From: Bin55 sp009840545
GTDB taxonomy: Bacteria > Pseudomonadota > Gammaproteobacteria > Pseudomonadales > Azotimanducaceae
DNA length: 64,000 nt
Assembly: GCA_965208815.1 (NCBI GenBank)
Contig: OZ242357.1
Location: 2,790,001 to 2,854,000 of the forward strand
Direction: 5' to 3'
The notes under the pieces were generated by a model. The model did no database searches. It saw only the letters and a program-made list of their open reading frames with translations, and was not told the DNA's origin. The translations under genes were made by a program, and so were the position numbers. This document shows, piece by piece, positions 53,741 through 62,375 of the stretch. Position 1 is the first letter of the stretch; the number at the start of each line of letters is the position of its first letter.

Positions 53741-54421
53741 ATGGAATTTATGGAATTCTTCAATTACCTAGCCCGATGGGGACACATCGTGTTTGGTATC
53801 GCTTGGATTGGGTTGCTGTACTACTTCAACTTCATACAGGGCGCTTTCATGGCCTCCGCATCAAACGAGACGAAGGTCGAAGCGTTCACGCTTCTCGTAC
53901 CCAAAGCGCTTTGGTGGTTTAGGTGGGCAGCCGCGTTTACATTCCTTACTGGCTTGTATTTGCTCTACGTCGTCTTGAAGCAAGGGACGCTTACAGAAGA
54001 CACGCTTGTTGCAGGACTGTTGGCAACGTTCATGGCTGCAAACGTATGGTTCATCATATGGCCGAATCAAAAGATAGTGATCGCTTCCAATGAAGCAGTC
54101 AAAAACGGAGGCGAGGCAGATCCTAATCAAGCTTCAGCGGCAGCCGCAGCTCTGTTGGCGAGTCGAACGAACACCTTGTTTTCGTTGCCTATGGTGTTCA
54201 CGATGGTGTCAAGTGCACACTATGTGCATGGTGGCGATGTTGCGACATCTGGAGCTTGGGCGTCAGCGTGGGGTTTGTACGTCGTTTCGGCAATCGCAAT
54301 TCTGTTAGAACTCAACGCCATATTTGGCAAGATGAATCCCGCGATCGAGAGCGTGAAGGCAGTTATTGGTTCAAGTGTAGTCTTGACCGCCATTGTCTGG
54401 CTTGTCCTCATGTACGTCTAG
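53741..54421 (+). CDS. Urate hydroxylase PuuD-like membrane protein
   Basis: A 226-residue protein with about six membrane helices. It resembles the membrane domain of PuuD-type urate hydroxylases: W-G-H-I-V-F-G-I-A-W-I-G-L-L-Y-Y-F-N near 13-30, M-A-A-N-V-W-F-I-I-W-P-N-Q near 98-110, and S-L-P-M-V-F-T-M-V-S-S-A-H-Y near 148-161. Conserved His and Trp residues could bind haem or quinone. Full PuuD proteins have a C-terminal cytochrome c domain of about 100 residues, which is absent here. Such short forms exist in marine bacteria with unproven function. It diverges from the RND-ABC gene, 210 bases apart. Confidence 0.75.
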   Translation: MEFMEFFNYLARWGHIVFGIAWIGLLYYFNFIQGAFMASASNETKVEAFTLLVPKALWWFRWAAAFTFLTGLYLLYVVLKQGTLTEDTLVAGLLATFMAANVWFIIWPNQKIVIASNEAVKNGGEADPNQASAAAAALLASRTNTLFSLPMVFTMVSSAHYVHGGDVATSGAWASAWGLYVVSAIAILLELNAIFGKMNPAIESVKAVIGSSVVLTAIVWLVLMYV

Positions 54422-54449
54422 AGTTTCTCTTTGGATACTTAAACCATGA

Positions 54450-54480
54450 CCCGAGGAGGCAGTCGCTCTGCCTCCTTGGG
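54450..54480 (+). terminator. Strong 13-base-pair hairpin between two genes
   Basis: CCCGAGGAGGCAG (54450-54462) pairs with CTGCCTCCTTGGG (54468-54480), with one G-T pair and a TCGCT loop. It lies 28 bases after the PuuD-like stop. There is no T run on either strand, so it may be a processing or attenuating hairpin rather than a simple terminator. Confidence 0.5.
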
Positions 54481-54520
54481 TAAAATCGGTTGACTCCCAA
54501 CAAACTGCCGAAATCCACCG

Positions 54521-55171
54521 ATGAGCGACCGACCGATCATTGTTACCGACGCTGAAACCACGGCTACCGAACGCGCAAACCGCCGCCCCCGAAATCCTCC
54601 AACTGGAGGTTCCAATTTGACTGTTACATTGCTCTTGATAGTTGCGATTGCGGCAATAATCGTCTTGAGTTGGTTTGTTTGGTCCTTCAATTCATTGCTG
54701 AACGAAACGAAACTATCACTCGCAGACGCACAATCCCGGATAGAAACACTCGAATCCCGACAGTCGCTGACTGAAGGCAATCTGACGGATTCTGGAACCA
54801 CGACGCAGGAAGCCTTGGCGTTTTGGGAGGATGAAACTCGAAAGATCTATGACTTTGTCCACAAGACCAACAAACCCAATATTGCAAAGAACAAAGAGGA
54901 CATTGGGGAGATCGGTGCGCGCATAGAAGGATTTAACAACAGCGTCTCAGACTTGGAAAACTCGATTACTCTCTCGGTCAGTCAGCAACGTGATCTTACA
55001 GATAAGCTAAATACTTCGATCCAGACAACATCCTCCCGACTAGACGGACTTGATACAAAAGTTCGCCATACCGAGGAAGCCATCGAAGCCATTGATCAAT
55101 CACGATTGCAAAACAATAATCGTCTACTTGAGCTGGATCGACGAGTCCGAGCTCTCGAAACACCCAACTAA
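54521..55171 (+). CDS. Hypothetical membrane-anchored coiled-coil protein
   Basis: A 216-residue protein. The N-terminus is cytosolic and basic just before a single membrane helix at about 33-55. The rest is predicted by eye as long amphipathic heptad helices, such as S-R-I-E-T-L-E-S-R-Q-S and L-D-R-R-V-R-A-L-E. No enzyme motif is present. It should place a coiled coil outside the inner membrane. Family not recognised. The start ATG at 54521 lies 40 bases after the strong hairpin. Confidence 0.7.
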   Translation: MSDRPIIVTDAETTATERANRRPRNPPTGGSNLTVTLLLIVAIAAIIVLSWFVWSFNSLLNETKLSLADAQSRIETLESRQSLTEGNLTDSGTTTQEALAFWEDETRKIYDFVHKTNKPNIAKNKEDIGEIGARIEGFNNSVSDLENSITLSVSQQRDLTDKLNTSIQTTSSRLDGLDTKVRHTEEAIEAIDQSRLQNNNRLLELDRRVRALETPN

Positions 55172-55255
55172 CCAATTTGTAGCGAGAACCAACTTGAAAA
55201 TGCATGCTTTGTCAAGCATTATTCTCTTCAACAGTTGACAGGACTATCCCTTGAC

Positions 55256-55636
55256 ATGACATCCAAGAATGTACCTAACGGTCGATTCCGGTGGGAATTT
55301 AACTACCGCACACTCCGAGGTGATGAAGGATTGTCGGTTCGCTTGCTTGGACCCGTGGGCAATGAATCGAAAGAACTAGCAAGATTCGATTGTTTTCGAA
55401 ATTCTCCGCACTATCACACCGCAGTCTACGATCACAACACCATTCGCTCTATCGAAGACGATGATCCAGTGAGCTGGTTCCTCGATTGCGTTAAAGAGGG
55501 ATTCGAAGAGTTAATTTCTAATTCAGGAGGCGACGCTCCTACTTCCGAAGAGGTCTCTCAGCATGCCGCATCTTTCGTAAGTATTGAGAGCATTTCGAAG
55601 GAACTCGTTGCGGTAGCGACCGAGGGCAGTACTTAG
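55256..55636 (+). CDS. Hypothetical protein, small soluble conserved-looking domain
   Basis: A 126-residue acidic protein. It opens with N-G-R-F-R-W-E-F-N-Y-R-T-L-R-G-D-E-G-L-S-V-R and has a His/Tyr-rich block F-R-N-S-P-H-Y-H-T-A-V-Y-D-H-N near 50-64, then D-P-V-S-W-F-L-D. The order suggests a compact beta-then-helix domain that recurs in other bacteria, but I do not know its function. ATG 55256 is preferred over TTG 55235, seven codons upstream. It lies 84 bases after the coiled-coil gene. Confidence 0.6.
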   Translation: MTSKNVPNGRFRWEFNYRTLRGDEGLSVRLLGPVGNESKELARFDCFRNSPHYHTAVYDHNTIRSIEDDDPVSWFLDCVKEGFEELISNSGGDAPTSEEVSQHAASFVSIESISKELVAVATEGST

Positions 55637-55690
55637 TCAAACAATCTACTTTGTGCTGCAACTGAACGCAGTTGTAGGATTCGAGCTCTT

Positions 55691-56554
55691 CTAACTGTTG
55701 CTTCTTAGTTCCGTCAGTCGGTCGTCTTTACGTTTCCACAAGTCATTGACAAACTCCTTCGGATTGGATTGAGTCTGATTTGCCATTTCAACCGGTTGAA
55801 TAAAGATGTTCACTGCTTTACAACGACCGCAAAGCAGATCCCAAAAGCCCGGTACTGCCCCTTCGTAGTTGAGCGTAAGATCAACAATCGTCGATGTTTT
55901 TGAACCGAGAGCATCGATAGTAAACAATAGACCACCCGTTCGTGGTGTGAGCAAATGTAGAAATGGCGAAGATTGGGATTGGTGTTTTTCCGCAGTGAAC
56001 CGTGTCCCTTCCAGGAAGCTGAGCACTGATATTGGACGTTGGAGAAACTGTTCCGCTGCTCGAGACATGTTGCGTCGGTTCTTTTCATAGGTGCTGCTGT
56101 TTCTACCGTTGGACGCTCGCACGCGTCGTTGGACATATGGAAATCGCAGCAGCCACATAGCTAAACCAACAAAGGGCACCCAGATCAGTTCGCGTTTGGT
56201 AAAGAATTTGATCGGCGGAGCCAGATTGAGCAAAACCACCTGAATAATAATTACATCGGACCAACTTTGGTGGTTGCTTGTGAGGATCCACCAGTTGGAC
56301 CTATTGTCCAAGACGCCCTCGATCGTCGTCTTGAATTCAATGAGACGCAACAATCGAATCAACCAAGCATTTCCTGAGACCCAACAGGTGACAATCCCGT
56401 CCATAGCCCCAGTTAACGCTGATCGAGCTTGTCGAACTGGTGTCAACATCCTGACCACAGCAAGAAGGTATATCGCCAGACAACAAAGAACAGTTGCCGA
56501 GACAAGAAATGCGACGGCAATCAGTCCCTTCAATACTTGTAGAACCGACTCCAC
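55691..56554 (-). CDS. 1-acyl-glycerol-3-phosphate acyltransferase-like (PlsC/YihG family)
   Basis: A 287-residue membrane acyltransferase. An N-terminal hydrophobic segment (about 8-36) is followed by the catalytic N-H95-Q-S-W-S-D100 motif, a second block with F-V-G-L-A-M-W, and E-G-T-R-F-T (about 177-182). These are the H-x4-D and E-G-T-R motifs of PlsC enzymes, which move an acyl chain to lysophosphatidate. The N-terminal layout matches the YihG-like subgroup. GTG 56554 is the likely start. An IS110 remnant lies about 80 bases upstream. Confidence 0.88.
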   Translation of the reverse strand: MESVLQVLKGLIAVAFLVSATVLCCLAIYLLAVVRMLTPVRQARSALTGAMDGIVTCWVSGNAWLIRLLRLIEFKTTIEGVLDNRSNWWILTSNHQSWSDVIIIQVVLLNLAPPIKFFTKRELIWVPFVGLAMWLLRFPYVQRRVRASNGRNSSTYEKNRRNMSRAAEQFLQRPISVLSFLEGTRFTAEKHQSQSSPFLHLLTPRTGGLLFTIDALGSKTSTIVDLTLNYEGAVPGFWDLLCGRCKAVNIFIQPVEMANQTQSNPKEFVNDLWKRKDDRLTELRSNS

Positions 56555-56636
56555 TTGTTCGAATTGCTTCTATGGACGAGGAATCTTTCCAGAACACAGG
56601 AAATTGCAAATCAAGTGTACCGTCGAACAAGACAAA

Positions 56637-56792
56637 CTGTTCAGAGTTTGGCGACAATTGCTTGAAGTAGTCAAGCACCTGACCGCGCCTGAGCTGCGTC
56701 TGCTCGAGGCAGCGTCCCGACTCGTCGGCGCAGAACACCTGAAACGAGCTCTTCGCAAGATCGAGACCAACCGTTGTAACATTGATTGCCAT
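56637..56792 (-). pseudogene. IS110/IS1111 transposase remnant (N-terminus only)
   Basis: From ATG 56792 the minus-strand frame reads V-T-T-V-G-L-D-L-A-K-S-S-F-Q-V-F...L-R-R-G-Q-V-L-D-Y-F. That is the characteristic start of an IS1111-type transposase, including the first catalytic Asp. Similarity stops after about 52 residues and the rest of the element is missing. It is distinct from the intact IS110-family gene at 27383. Its start codon overlaps a large palindrome. Confidence 0.7.
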
Positions 56793-56854
56793 GGATGTCT
56801 TCCATCTTTTAGGTACCAGCTACCTGTTAAGGTAGCAAACTGGAAGACATCCAT
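56791..56854. repeat. Nested palindrome at the IS110 remnant start
   Basis: A 13-base perfect inverted repeat (ATGGATGTCTTCC at 56791-56803 and its complement at 56842-56854) encloses an inner hairpin, GCTACCT-GTTA-AGGTAGC, near 56818-56835. It lies between the IS110 remnant and the IS1380 element. It may be a palindromic insertion target, an element end, or an RNA structure. Confidence 0.6.
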
Positions 56855-57135
56855 ACCATCTACCTTGATATCCGGTTAAGGTCTGCAGAGGTCGGATTCT
56901 AGATCATTCCATCCAACGCCAGATAGTTTTTGCTCTTGAATGGGACGAGGATGCCGCCACGAACGCCGAGTGTGCGCGAGAGTCGACGGGGAACCGCATA
57001 TTTCGGCGCGACTGCGCGTTGGCGCGCTGGTTTTGCGAGTTTTGGGACGAACCGATTCGCGGAAGAGCGGAACTCTTCGCCGGTACGTGGAACATGTCGC
57101 CGCTACGTCAGTCTCGATGTCGCCCGACACGGCGC

Positions 57136-58446
57136 TCAGCTTGCGACGGTCTCCCCGAAGCTGTCCGCGGCATGAAGCAGCCAGGCCAGCTCCCAGTTCG
57201 AGCGCGCGAAGTTCAGATACAGACGACGGCCGGTGCGCACCAGCACGGCCACCGTGCGCATCAGGTGCCGGATGACGTAGCCGAGGCTGCGGCTCCGCGC
57301 CTCCTTGGGCAGCATGCGGTGCTGGACGGCCCGCACCAGCAGCTGGGCGATCAGGGCGCACTCGTAGTACGCCTGGTTCGCCCGGAACCCCATGCAGCGG
57401 GGATGGTGCAGGTTCATCTCCCGCAGCGGGCCCTTGAACGCGTTCTCCTGCCCCTGCTTGCCGCGATGGCGGAGCACCAGCTCCTTCAGGTCGAGATCGT
57501 CGCGCGACACCAGGATCACGGTGTGCCGCGGAAACAGCAGCCGCTCCCCGCCGACCACTTCCTGGCGCACCACCACGTAGGTCTGCATGTTGCGCCACCG
57601 CGTCGGGCGATGCGTGATCAGCGCCGCCCTCTCGTGCTCGTTGATCTCCTCCCAGTCCGCGTCCTCCAGCACCTGTGCCGCCGCGTCCAGGATCGGTCGC
57701 TTGGCGACCTCCGAGGTCACGCTGACCGAGTAGTCCCAGCCCCGGTCCTCGAAGTGCTCCACCACGTCCCTGCGGTAGTAGGCGTTGTCCATGCGCCCCC
57801 ACACCGGAACGCCCGCCAGCAGCGGCTCGACGTCGCGCTCCACCTGCTCGAGCCAGCCGTGGGCGGGATGGGTGTTGCCCGGCCGAAGACGACCGCTCAC
57901 CTGGACGTGCCCGACGAAGGCGGCCGCCAGCTGGTAGCCGGTCTCCCCCTGGTAGTCCCTGGCCGCCCCCTCGAAGCGTCCGCCCCGCACCTCGATCTGC
58001 GTGGAGTCCAGAAACAGCGGCACGTAGCCCAGCTCGTCGAGAAAGTGCCGCGCCATCCCCGGAACCACCTCCTGCGCCATCTTGCGGCCCACCGCCCGCA
58101 GCGCGGCGACGTCCGTATCCTCGAAGCGGGCCAGATGCTCCCCCACCCGGCGAGGGCTCGGACGCTCCGTGAGACCCAGCAGCTCGCACGCCGTCCGGTC
58201 CCATCCCAGAACCTCCAGATCCGACAGGGCACCGTTCCCCAGGGCCAGCGAGGCGATCAGCGACCATGTCCGCTCGGCGTCCGGAACCCCCCGTCGCCGT
58301 CGCTTCAGAGAGCGCAGAGAAGAGAGCGCGCGAAACAGATCCAGTCGACGCGCCATGCGCGAAAGAAAGCACAGCCCGCCCGATCCCGTGAGATGGTGAT
58401 TGCTGAAATCGACCTCGACGCGACGGGGATTTGTTATCATGCTCAT
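57136..58446 (-). CDS. IS1380-family transposase
   Basis: A 436-residue DDE transposase of the DDE_Tnp_1 type, starting at ATG 58446. Candidate catalytic blocks are F-L-D-S-T-Q-I-E (about 144-151), W-G-R-M-D-N-A-Y-Y (about 220-228) and a late G-Q-E-N-A-F-K (about 334-340), in the order usual for the IS4-like clan. The frame is intact. Its codon use is much richer in G and C than neighbouring native genes, a sign of recent entry. Confidence 0.9.
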   Translation of the reverse strand: MSMITNPRRVEVDFSNHHLTGSGGLCFLSRMARRLDLFRALSSLRSLKRRRRGVPDAERTWSLIASLALGNGALSDLEVLGWDRTACELLGLTERPSPRRVGEHLARFEDTDVAALRAVGRKMAQEVVPGMARHFLDELGYVPLFLDSTQIEVRGGRFEGAARDYQGETGYQLAAAFVGHVQVSGRLRPGNTHPAHGWLEQVERDVEPLLAGVPVWGRMDNAYYRRDVVEHFEDRGWDYSVSVTSEVAKRPILDAAAQVLEDADWEEINEHERAALITHRPTRWRNMQTYVVVRQEVVGGERLLFPRHTVILVSRDDLDLKELVLRHRGKQGQENAFKGPLREMNLHHPRCMGFRANQAYYECALIAQLLVRAVQHRMLPKEARSRSLGYVIRHLMRTVAVLVRTGRRLYLNFARSNWELAWLLHAADSFGETVAS

Positions 58447-58544
58447 ACGCCTCCGGTGCGCACCTGACAGGTGAGTTGTTTGTGTAACGCTATTTTAGCG
58501 AAACGACCTGTTATGAGCGCGCCGGATTTTCTTTGGCAATTTCG

Positions 58545-58562
58545 CTTAACCGGATATCAAGG
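58545..58562 (-). repeat. Right terminal inverted repeat of the IS1380 element
   Basis: The exact reverse complement of 56863-56880, followed by the CATCTA duplicate. Confidence 0.9.
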
Positions 58563-58587
58563 CATCTACAAATGAGCCGCCCAAAAT

Positions 58588-60363
58588 ATGTTTCTTCAAT
58601 CAAAATCACAATTTTTTCGATTCCCATTAGGGATCACAAAATCATTGGTCAAATCCGCATCTATCGTATTGCTAATTTTGTCCATAATTGCAAATGCAGA
58701 CTTCAGTAACGATGAGCCAAAAAGTGACCAGGTCGCATCGATAGATCAACATCGGGAAGAAGCACATATACTCCCACCAAGCTTCGACTTTGCGAACAGC
58801 GTTGAATTTTTCGTTCAACTAGATAACGCCAAGACAAGAGAACTTAACGATTTGCTCGACTTGTCCAAGAAAATTTCGCAGAACAGCGTGCGTCACGAGA
58901 CTCAATTTGTTATCTTTCGGAAGCTTGCCTCAATTGACCCAATTCTTGCACTACGTCAACTAAATGAGATCCCGGAAAACGAGCGAGAAGTTTCGATCAA
59001 AGGGATTTTTCGCGAGTGGTCTCTCTCGGATTTAGATGCGGCACTTGATTCTGCAAAGTCACTGTCAGTGCCTCTTAGATTGGCTGCACTTCAAGCCATT
59101 TTGAAATATAGAGACGACTTACCACGTGATGTTCGACTGAAAATTTCAAGTGAATTAGGCGGCAAACAATTTGCACTAATACAGTTTAGTAGTGAAGAGG
59201 CAATTTCAAACCTAAACGAGCCCGACAAGGCATGGGATATCCTGCTCACTGACAACGTTGCAGATGTGTTGCAACTTCAGTTGCTCATTCGAATTGGACT
59301 TGAGTGGGCAGAAGTTGAAGGATTCGATGCTTTGTTTCATATCAATGCCTCAACAAACATGGGTAACCGTTCTCTCATGGCCAAAGTAGTCTCGGCGATT
59401 GCGGACTCCGATCCAAAGGGCGCATTCGCACACGTTGCAGAATTGAGTGCACAGTCGCCATATCCTTTTTTATTGCAAGCCATTGTCCTGCACTGGGCGC
59501 ATTCGGACCCCGTAGCTGCGCTAAACGCACTTTCGACTTTGAACATCGACCATCGGGGACTGAAGACTCTCGAACTTGCAGTAGCCAATTCGTGGTCTGC
59601 CTCACAGCCAGGCGCGTTGCTTGACGAGCTTGCTAGATTCTCCCCAAGTGCTCAAGTAGAGATAGTCGAGGATGCACTTGAAGAGCTTGCTCGAACAAAT
59701 CCAAGAGACGCAATTGAAAGAATGCGGTCTCTGAAAGAACTGATAGGGAATTCAACCGGAATAGAAAAGAAGCTGGTTGGAATCTGGTCTCAAGATCAGC
59801 CGTTAGCCGCCCTTGAATGGGTGTTGGGGGAGGCACAACCCCAATCCGCTCGACGACTCGAATTGATTGAATCTGTGCTGCCAAGCTTGTCGCGTTCGCA
59901 TCCTGAACGAGCAATGGAGGTAGCACTACAGGAACCTGAAATAAATAATCAATTAGGGTTAGAGCATCTCGTCATTAATGAAATATCAGACTTTGATATT
60001 GAGCTCGCACTAAAAATGCTGCCCCAAGTGCGCGACTCCGCTCGTGGGCTTTCGTTTGCTTGGATAGGCGGTGCAATCATGAGAACTGGCGATCACTCAC
60101 GTGCGCTCAAACTAGGCGAAGAATTATCAGGATATCACAGGGTTCTCTTTTACGAGAACGTCGGCGATGCTTGGGCCTTCACACATCCCCAAAAAATGCT
60201 CAATGCGCTCAAAGATATTCAGTCGAAAGAGATTCAGTCAGTTATGGCCCAGCGCCTCTTGCAAGTAAACGACTTTTCCCATGTGATTGCGCCCGAAGAG
60301 ATCGAACAGGTTGAGTCTCTCGTTGAACCGCAAGATCAATATCAGAAGAATGAAGTGCAATAA
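58588..60363 (+). CDS. Exported helical-repeat protein, paralogue 2 of 3
   Basis: A 591-residue protein with an N-terminal signal or anchor (hydrophobic 25-39, ending I-I-A-N-A-D). The helical-repeat domain matches the copies at 44143 and 62376. Shared blocks include R-L-A-A-L-Q-A-I-L-K-Y-R-D-D-L, W-S-Q-D-Q-P-L-A-A-L-E-W-V-L-G and L-A-L-K-M-L-P-Q-V-R-D. Repeats again carry W near a helix end and a D-P-x-x-A-L turn. The function is unknown. Its ATG is 26 bases downstream of the IS1380 element, so the native promoter may have been separated and an element-borne one may now be used. Confidence 0.75.
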   Translation: MFLQSKSQFFRFPLGITKSLVKSASIVLLILSIIANADFSNDEPKSDQVASIDQHREEAHILPPSFDFANSVEFFVQLDNAKTRELNDLLDLSKKISQNSVRHETQFVIFRKLASIDPILALRQLNEIPENEREVSIKGIFREWSLSDLDAALDSAKSLSVPLRLAALQAILKYRDDLPRDVRLKISSELGGKQFALIQFSSEEAISNLNEPDKAWDILLTDNVADVLQLQLLIRIGLEWAEVEGFDALFHINASTNMGNRSLMAKVVSAIADSDPKGAFAHVAELSAQSPYPFLLQAIVLHWAHSDPVAALNALSTLNIDHRGLKTLELAVANSWSASQPGALLDELARFSPSAQVEIVEDALEELARTNPRDAIERMRSLKELIGNSTGIEKKLVGIWSQDQPLAALEWVLGEAQPQSARRLELIESVLPSLSRSHPERAMEVALQEPEINNQLGLEHLVINEISDFDIELALKMLPQVRDSARGLSFAWIGGAIMRTGDHSRALKLGEELSGYHRVLFYENVGDAWAFTHPQKMLNALKDIQSKEIQSVMAQRLLQVNDFSHVIAPEEIEQVESLVEPQDQYQKNEVQ

Positions 60364-60523
60364 ATTTTCCTGACTGAACTCGTCGACGGTTCAAATAGAA
60401 GTTGCTTTACTCGATGTCGGGAAGCCAGCAGACCAACGTCGTTCCGTTGCAAAGTTCTGGGAGTATCAACACCTCGCTTGATACAAGCTGTGTGGAGAAG
60501 GAAGGCAGTCTAGTACCCGTAGG

Positions 60524-61759
60524 TTAGGGATCTTGTCTTTCCTGAACCACGCCATTCTCGAATGTCACTTCTTCCTGGCTACCGTCTTCAAACGTGATTG
60601 TCCAAGTCCCATGTCGTCTCCCCTTTTCATAAGGTCCAGTCCATCGACCTCCATCAGGATACGGTTCATCCCAGACTCCATCCGGTTCACCATTTACCAT
60701 CGGTCCTTCAGCTCTGACTCCCTCGTGGTTAAGAAACACCCAATTTCCGTGGTGTCTGTCGTCGACAAAAGGACCTTGTGCACTTCCACCATCGGGAAAA
60801 TTGAGGATCCATTCCCCTGCGCGAACACCATTGTCGTAGGAACCCTTGTTGCTACCACCGCCGGCAAACGTGGAGTTCCATTCACCGTGCCTCCGCCCGT
60901 TGGCATACGGTCCCTCCATTCGACTCCCATCAGCGGTCAGAATTACCCAGTTCCCATGTCGCTTGCCGTTCTCGAAGCTTCCTTTCTCGATGCTTCCGTC
61001 CGTTCCTTCCTGAATCCAATCGCCATGCTTTATGTCCTCCACATACGTTCCTTCGTGTCGAATTCCATTGGCGGTTACGATGACCCAATTTCCACCTCGA
61101 AGCCCATTTACATAGTTTCCTTCGTGACTACTCCCGTCCGCGTGTGAGATCTTCCAGTATCCATGCCTGACATCCATGACAAACGGACCTTCAGCACGCA
61201 TTCCGTTCACAGTCTCCATAACCCAGTCGCCGTGCGCATGACCTTTTTCATACATCCCTTCGCTTCGCCCCACAACGGGATTGTTTGATAGCCATAGTCC
61301 GTGACGAAGGTTATCCACATACGACCCTTCTACAATCCCTCCCATAGGATCTTTTTCTCTGAATTGACCTTGAGCTAGTCCCTGAACGAATGTCCCTGTC
61401 ATAGTGTGAGTTAGCCAATTTCCGCCTCTTTCCCACTTGAAGGTTGCAGTCCCAGACCCTAATAGTTTCTCGTCAGGACACTCGGCGATTCCATCGAAAG
61501 AAGCAGTTTCCCCATCGCTCGGTCGACGGTCAATCCATATATGGCAATTCTCTGTGTCTTCCACGAGCATCCAACAGCCTTCAGTCGAGTCTTCAACATG
61601 ACAAATCGGTTCGAGAGGCTCTGCTGGATTGGTTGTCACGTCCTTGCTCTCAATACTCATACAACCGGTCAGGACGAAGCCAGTTGCGAATCCCATTACC
61701 AAGACGACTCGCTGTAATGGGATCCGAATGCAAGGTTGAGCCTGCACTGTTAAAGTCAT
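60524..61759 (-). CDS. MORN-repeat lipoprotein
   Basis: A 411-residue protein from ATG 61759. A signal peptide ends in the lipobox L-T-G-C (Cys33), so it should be lipid-anchored. About eleven MORN-like repeats follow from about residue 110, each near 23 residues, of the form H-G-x-W-x-x-x-x-x-D-G-x-x-x-G-x-Y-x-x-G. Examples are R-H-G-N-W-V-I-L-T-A-D-G and H-H-G-N-W-V-F-L-N-H-E-G. MORN repeats build extended beta-hairpin surfaces that bind proteins or lipids. It lies between paralogues 2 and 3 and may act with them at the envelope, which is only context. An ATG 23 codons upstream would spoil the signal peptide. Confidence 0.82.
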   Translation of the reverse strand: MTLTVQAQPCIRIPLQRVVLVMGFATGFVLTGCMSIESKDVTTNPAEPLEPICHVEDSTEGCWMLVEDTENCHIWIDRRPSDGETASFDGIAECPDEKLLGSGTATFKWERGGNWLTHTMTGTFVQGLAQGQFREKDPMGGIVEGSYVDNLRHGLWLSNNPVVGRSEGMYEKGHAHGDWVMETVNGMRAEGPFVMDVRHGYWKISHADGSSHEGNYVNGLRGGNWVIVTANGIRHEGTYVEDIKHGDWIQEGTDGSIEKGSFENGKRHGNWVILTADGSRMEGPYANGRRHGEWNSTFAGGGSNKGSYDNGVRAGEWILNFPDGGSAQGPFVDDRHHGNWVFLNHEGVRAEGPMVNGEPDGVWDEPYPDGGRWTGPYEKGRRHGTWTITFEDGSQEEVTFENGVVQERQDP

Positions 61760-61828
61760 ATCGATTACCTTAAGATGTTCTTTCGAAGTATAAACCCGAT
61801 TTTGACTTCGATTCTCTTTAGTCAGCAA

Positions 61829-62375
61829 ACCAAGAGTTAACTATTCACAGGTGTGCCCAAGAGCGGTATACCAGTACCAATCCCAACGTACTGTTAGCTA
61901 CTACGATGACAAAAGTCAGTGCAAGAGAGAAAACTGTTGCCGCGAGACCCAGAGTCATCACTGAGCTTTGTTCAGCAGACTCTTCTGTAGCTCAAACTCG
62001 ATTCAAGAGTAGCCACCCAAAGAAAACGAGCAAGGAAAACCCAACCAGACAGTCGCGGTGCGGAGAGCGTCACAAAGCCGTACTTTCTACAACCGGTTTC
62101 GTGGGGGGAGTGTTGAAGCAACTCCAAAACGAGACATCACTCGCCTGAACTCCAGAAGCTACAAGGACTTGTACTTCCAAACGCATGTCAGCCTGGAAAG
62201 CCCTGCCAAAGACGATCAGCACGTCCATTACCCAAAAACTCTTCCGAACCGTCACAGGATGGAATACGCACATTCTCGTCTGCTCGGACAAAGCTTGAGC
62301 AGGAGTCAGGAAACCGAGCGCACCAGGTCTTCAGCAAGTCTAGGTACGAACAGCAATCACCGCCGATAGGATTGT
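61829..62375. other. Intergenic stretch of about 550 bases, no convincing gene
   Basis: It lies between the MORN gene and the end of paralogue 3. Several short frames are open on both strands. Two minus-strand pieces near 61880-62110 encode hydrophobic stretches but are broken by stops and shifted relative to each other, as expected of a decayed small membrane protein. No tRNA or strong terminator was seen. Confidence 0.4.

Larger units (their letters stand above)
56863..58562 (-). mobile_element. IS1380-family insertion sequence, complete, with target duplication
   Basis: The 18-base terminal inverted repeats are perfect: CCTTGATATCCGGTTAAG at 56863-56880 and its complement at 58545-58562. 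Both ends are flanked by CATCTA (56857-56862 and 58563-58568), a direct repeat that serves as target-site duplication; family members usually give 4-5 bases, so part may be chance. The element is 1700 bases with one intact transposase and is markedly richer in G+C than its surroundings. It separates the IS110 remnant from the second repeat-protein gene, whose start is 20 bases beyond the duplication. Confidence 0.93.

Noticed and set aside
56876..58372. A 498-codon minus-strand frame in the IS1380 element
   Set aside because: It overlaps the transposase in another phase, is very rich in G, A and R, and has no domain.
57019..58467. A 482-codon plus-strand frame in the IS1380 element
   Set aside because: Antisense to the transposase; His- and Arg-rich low-complexity shadow.
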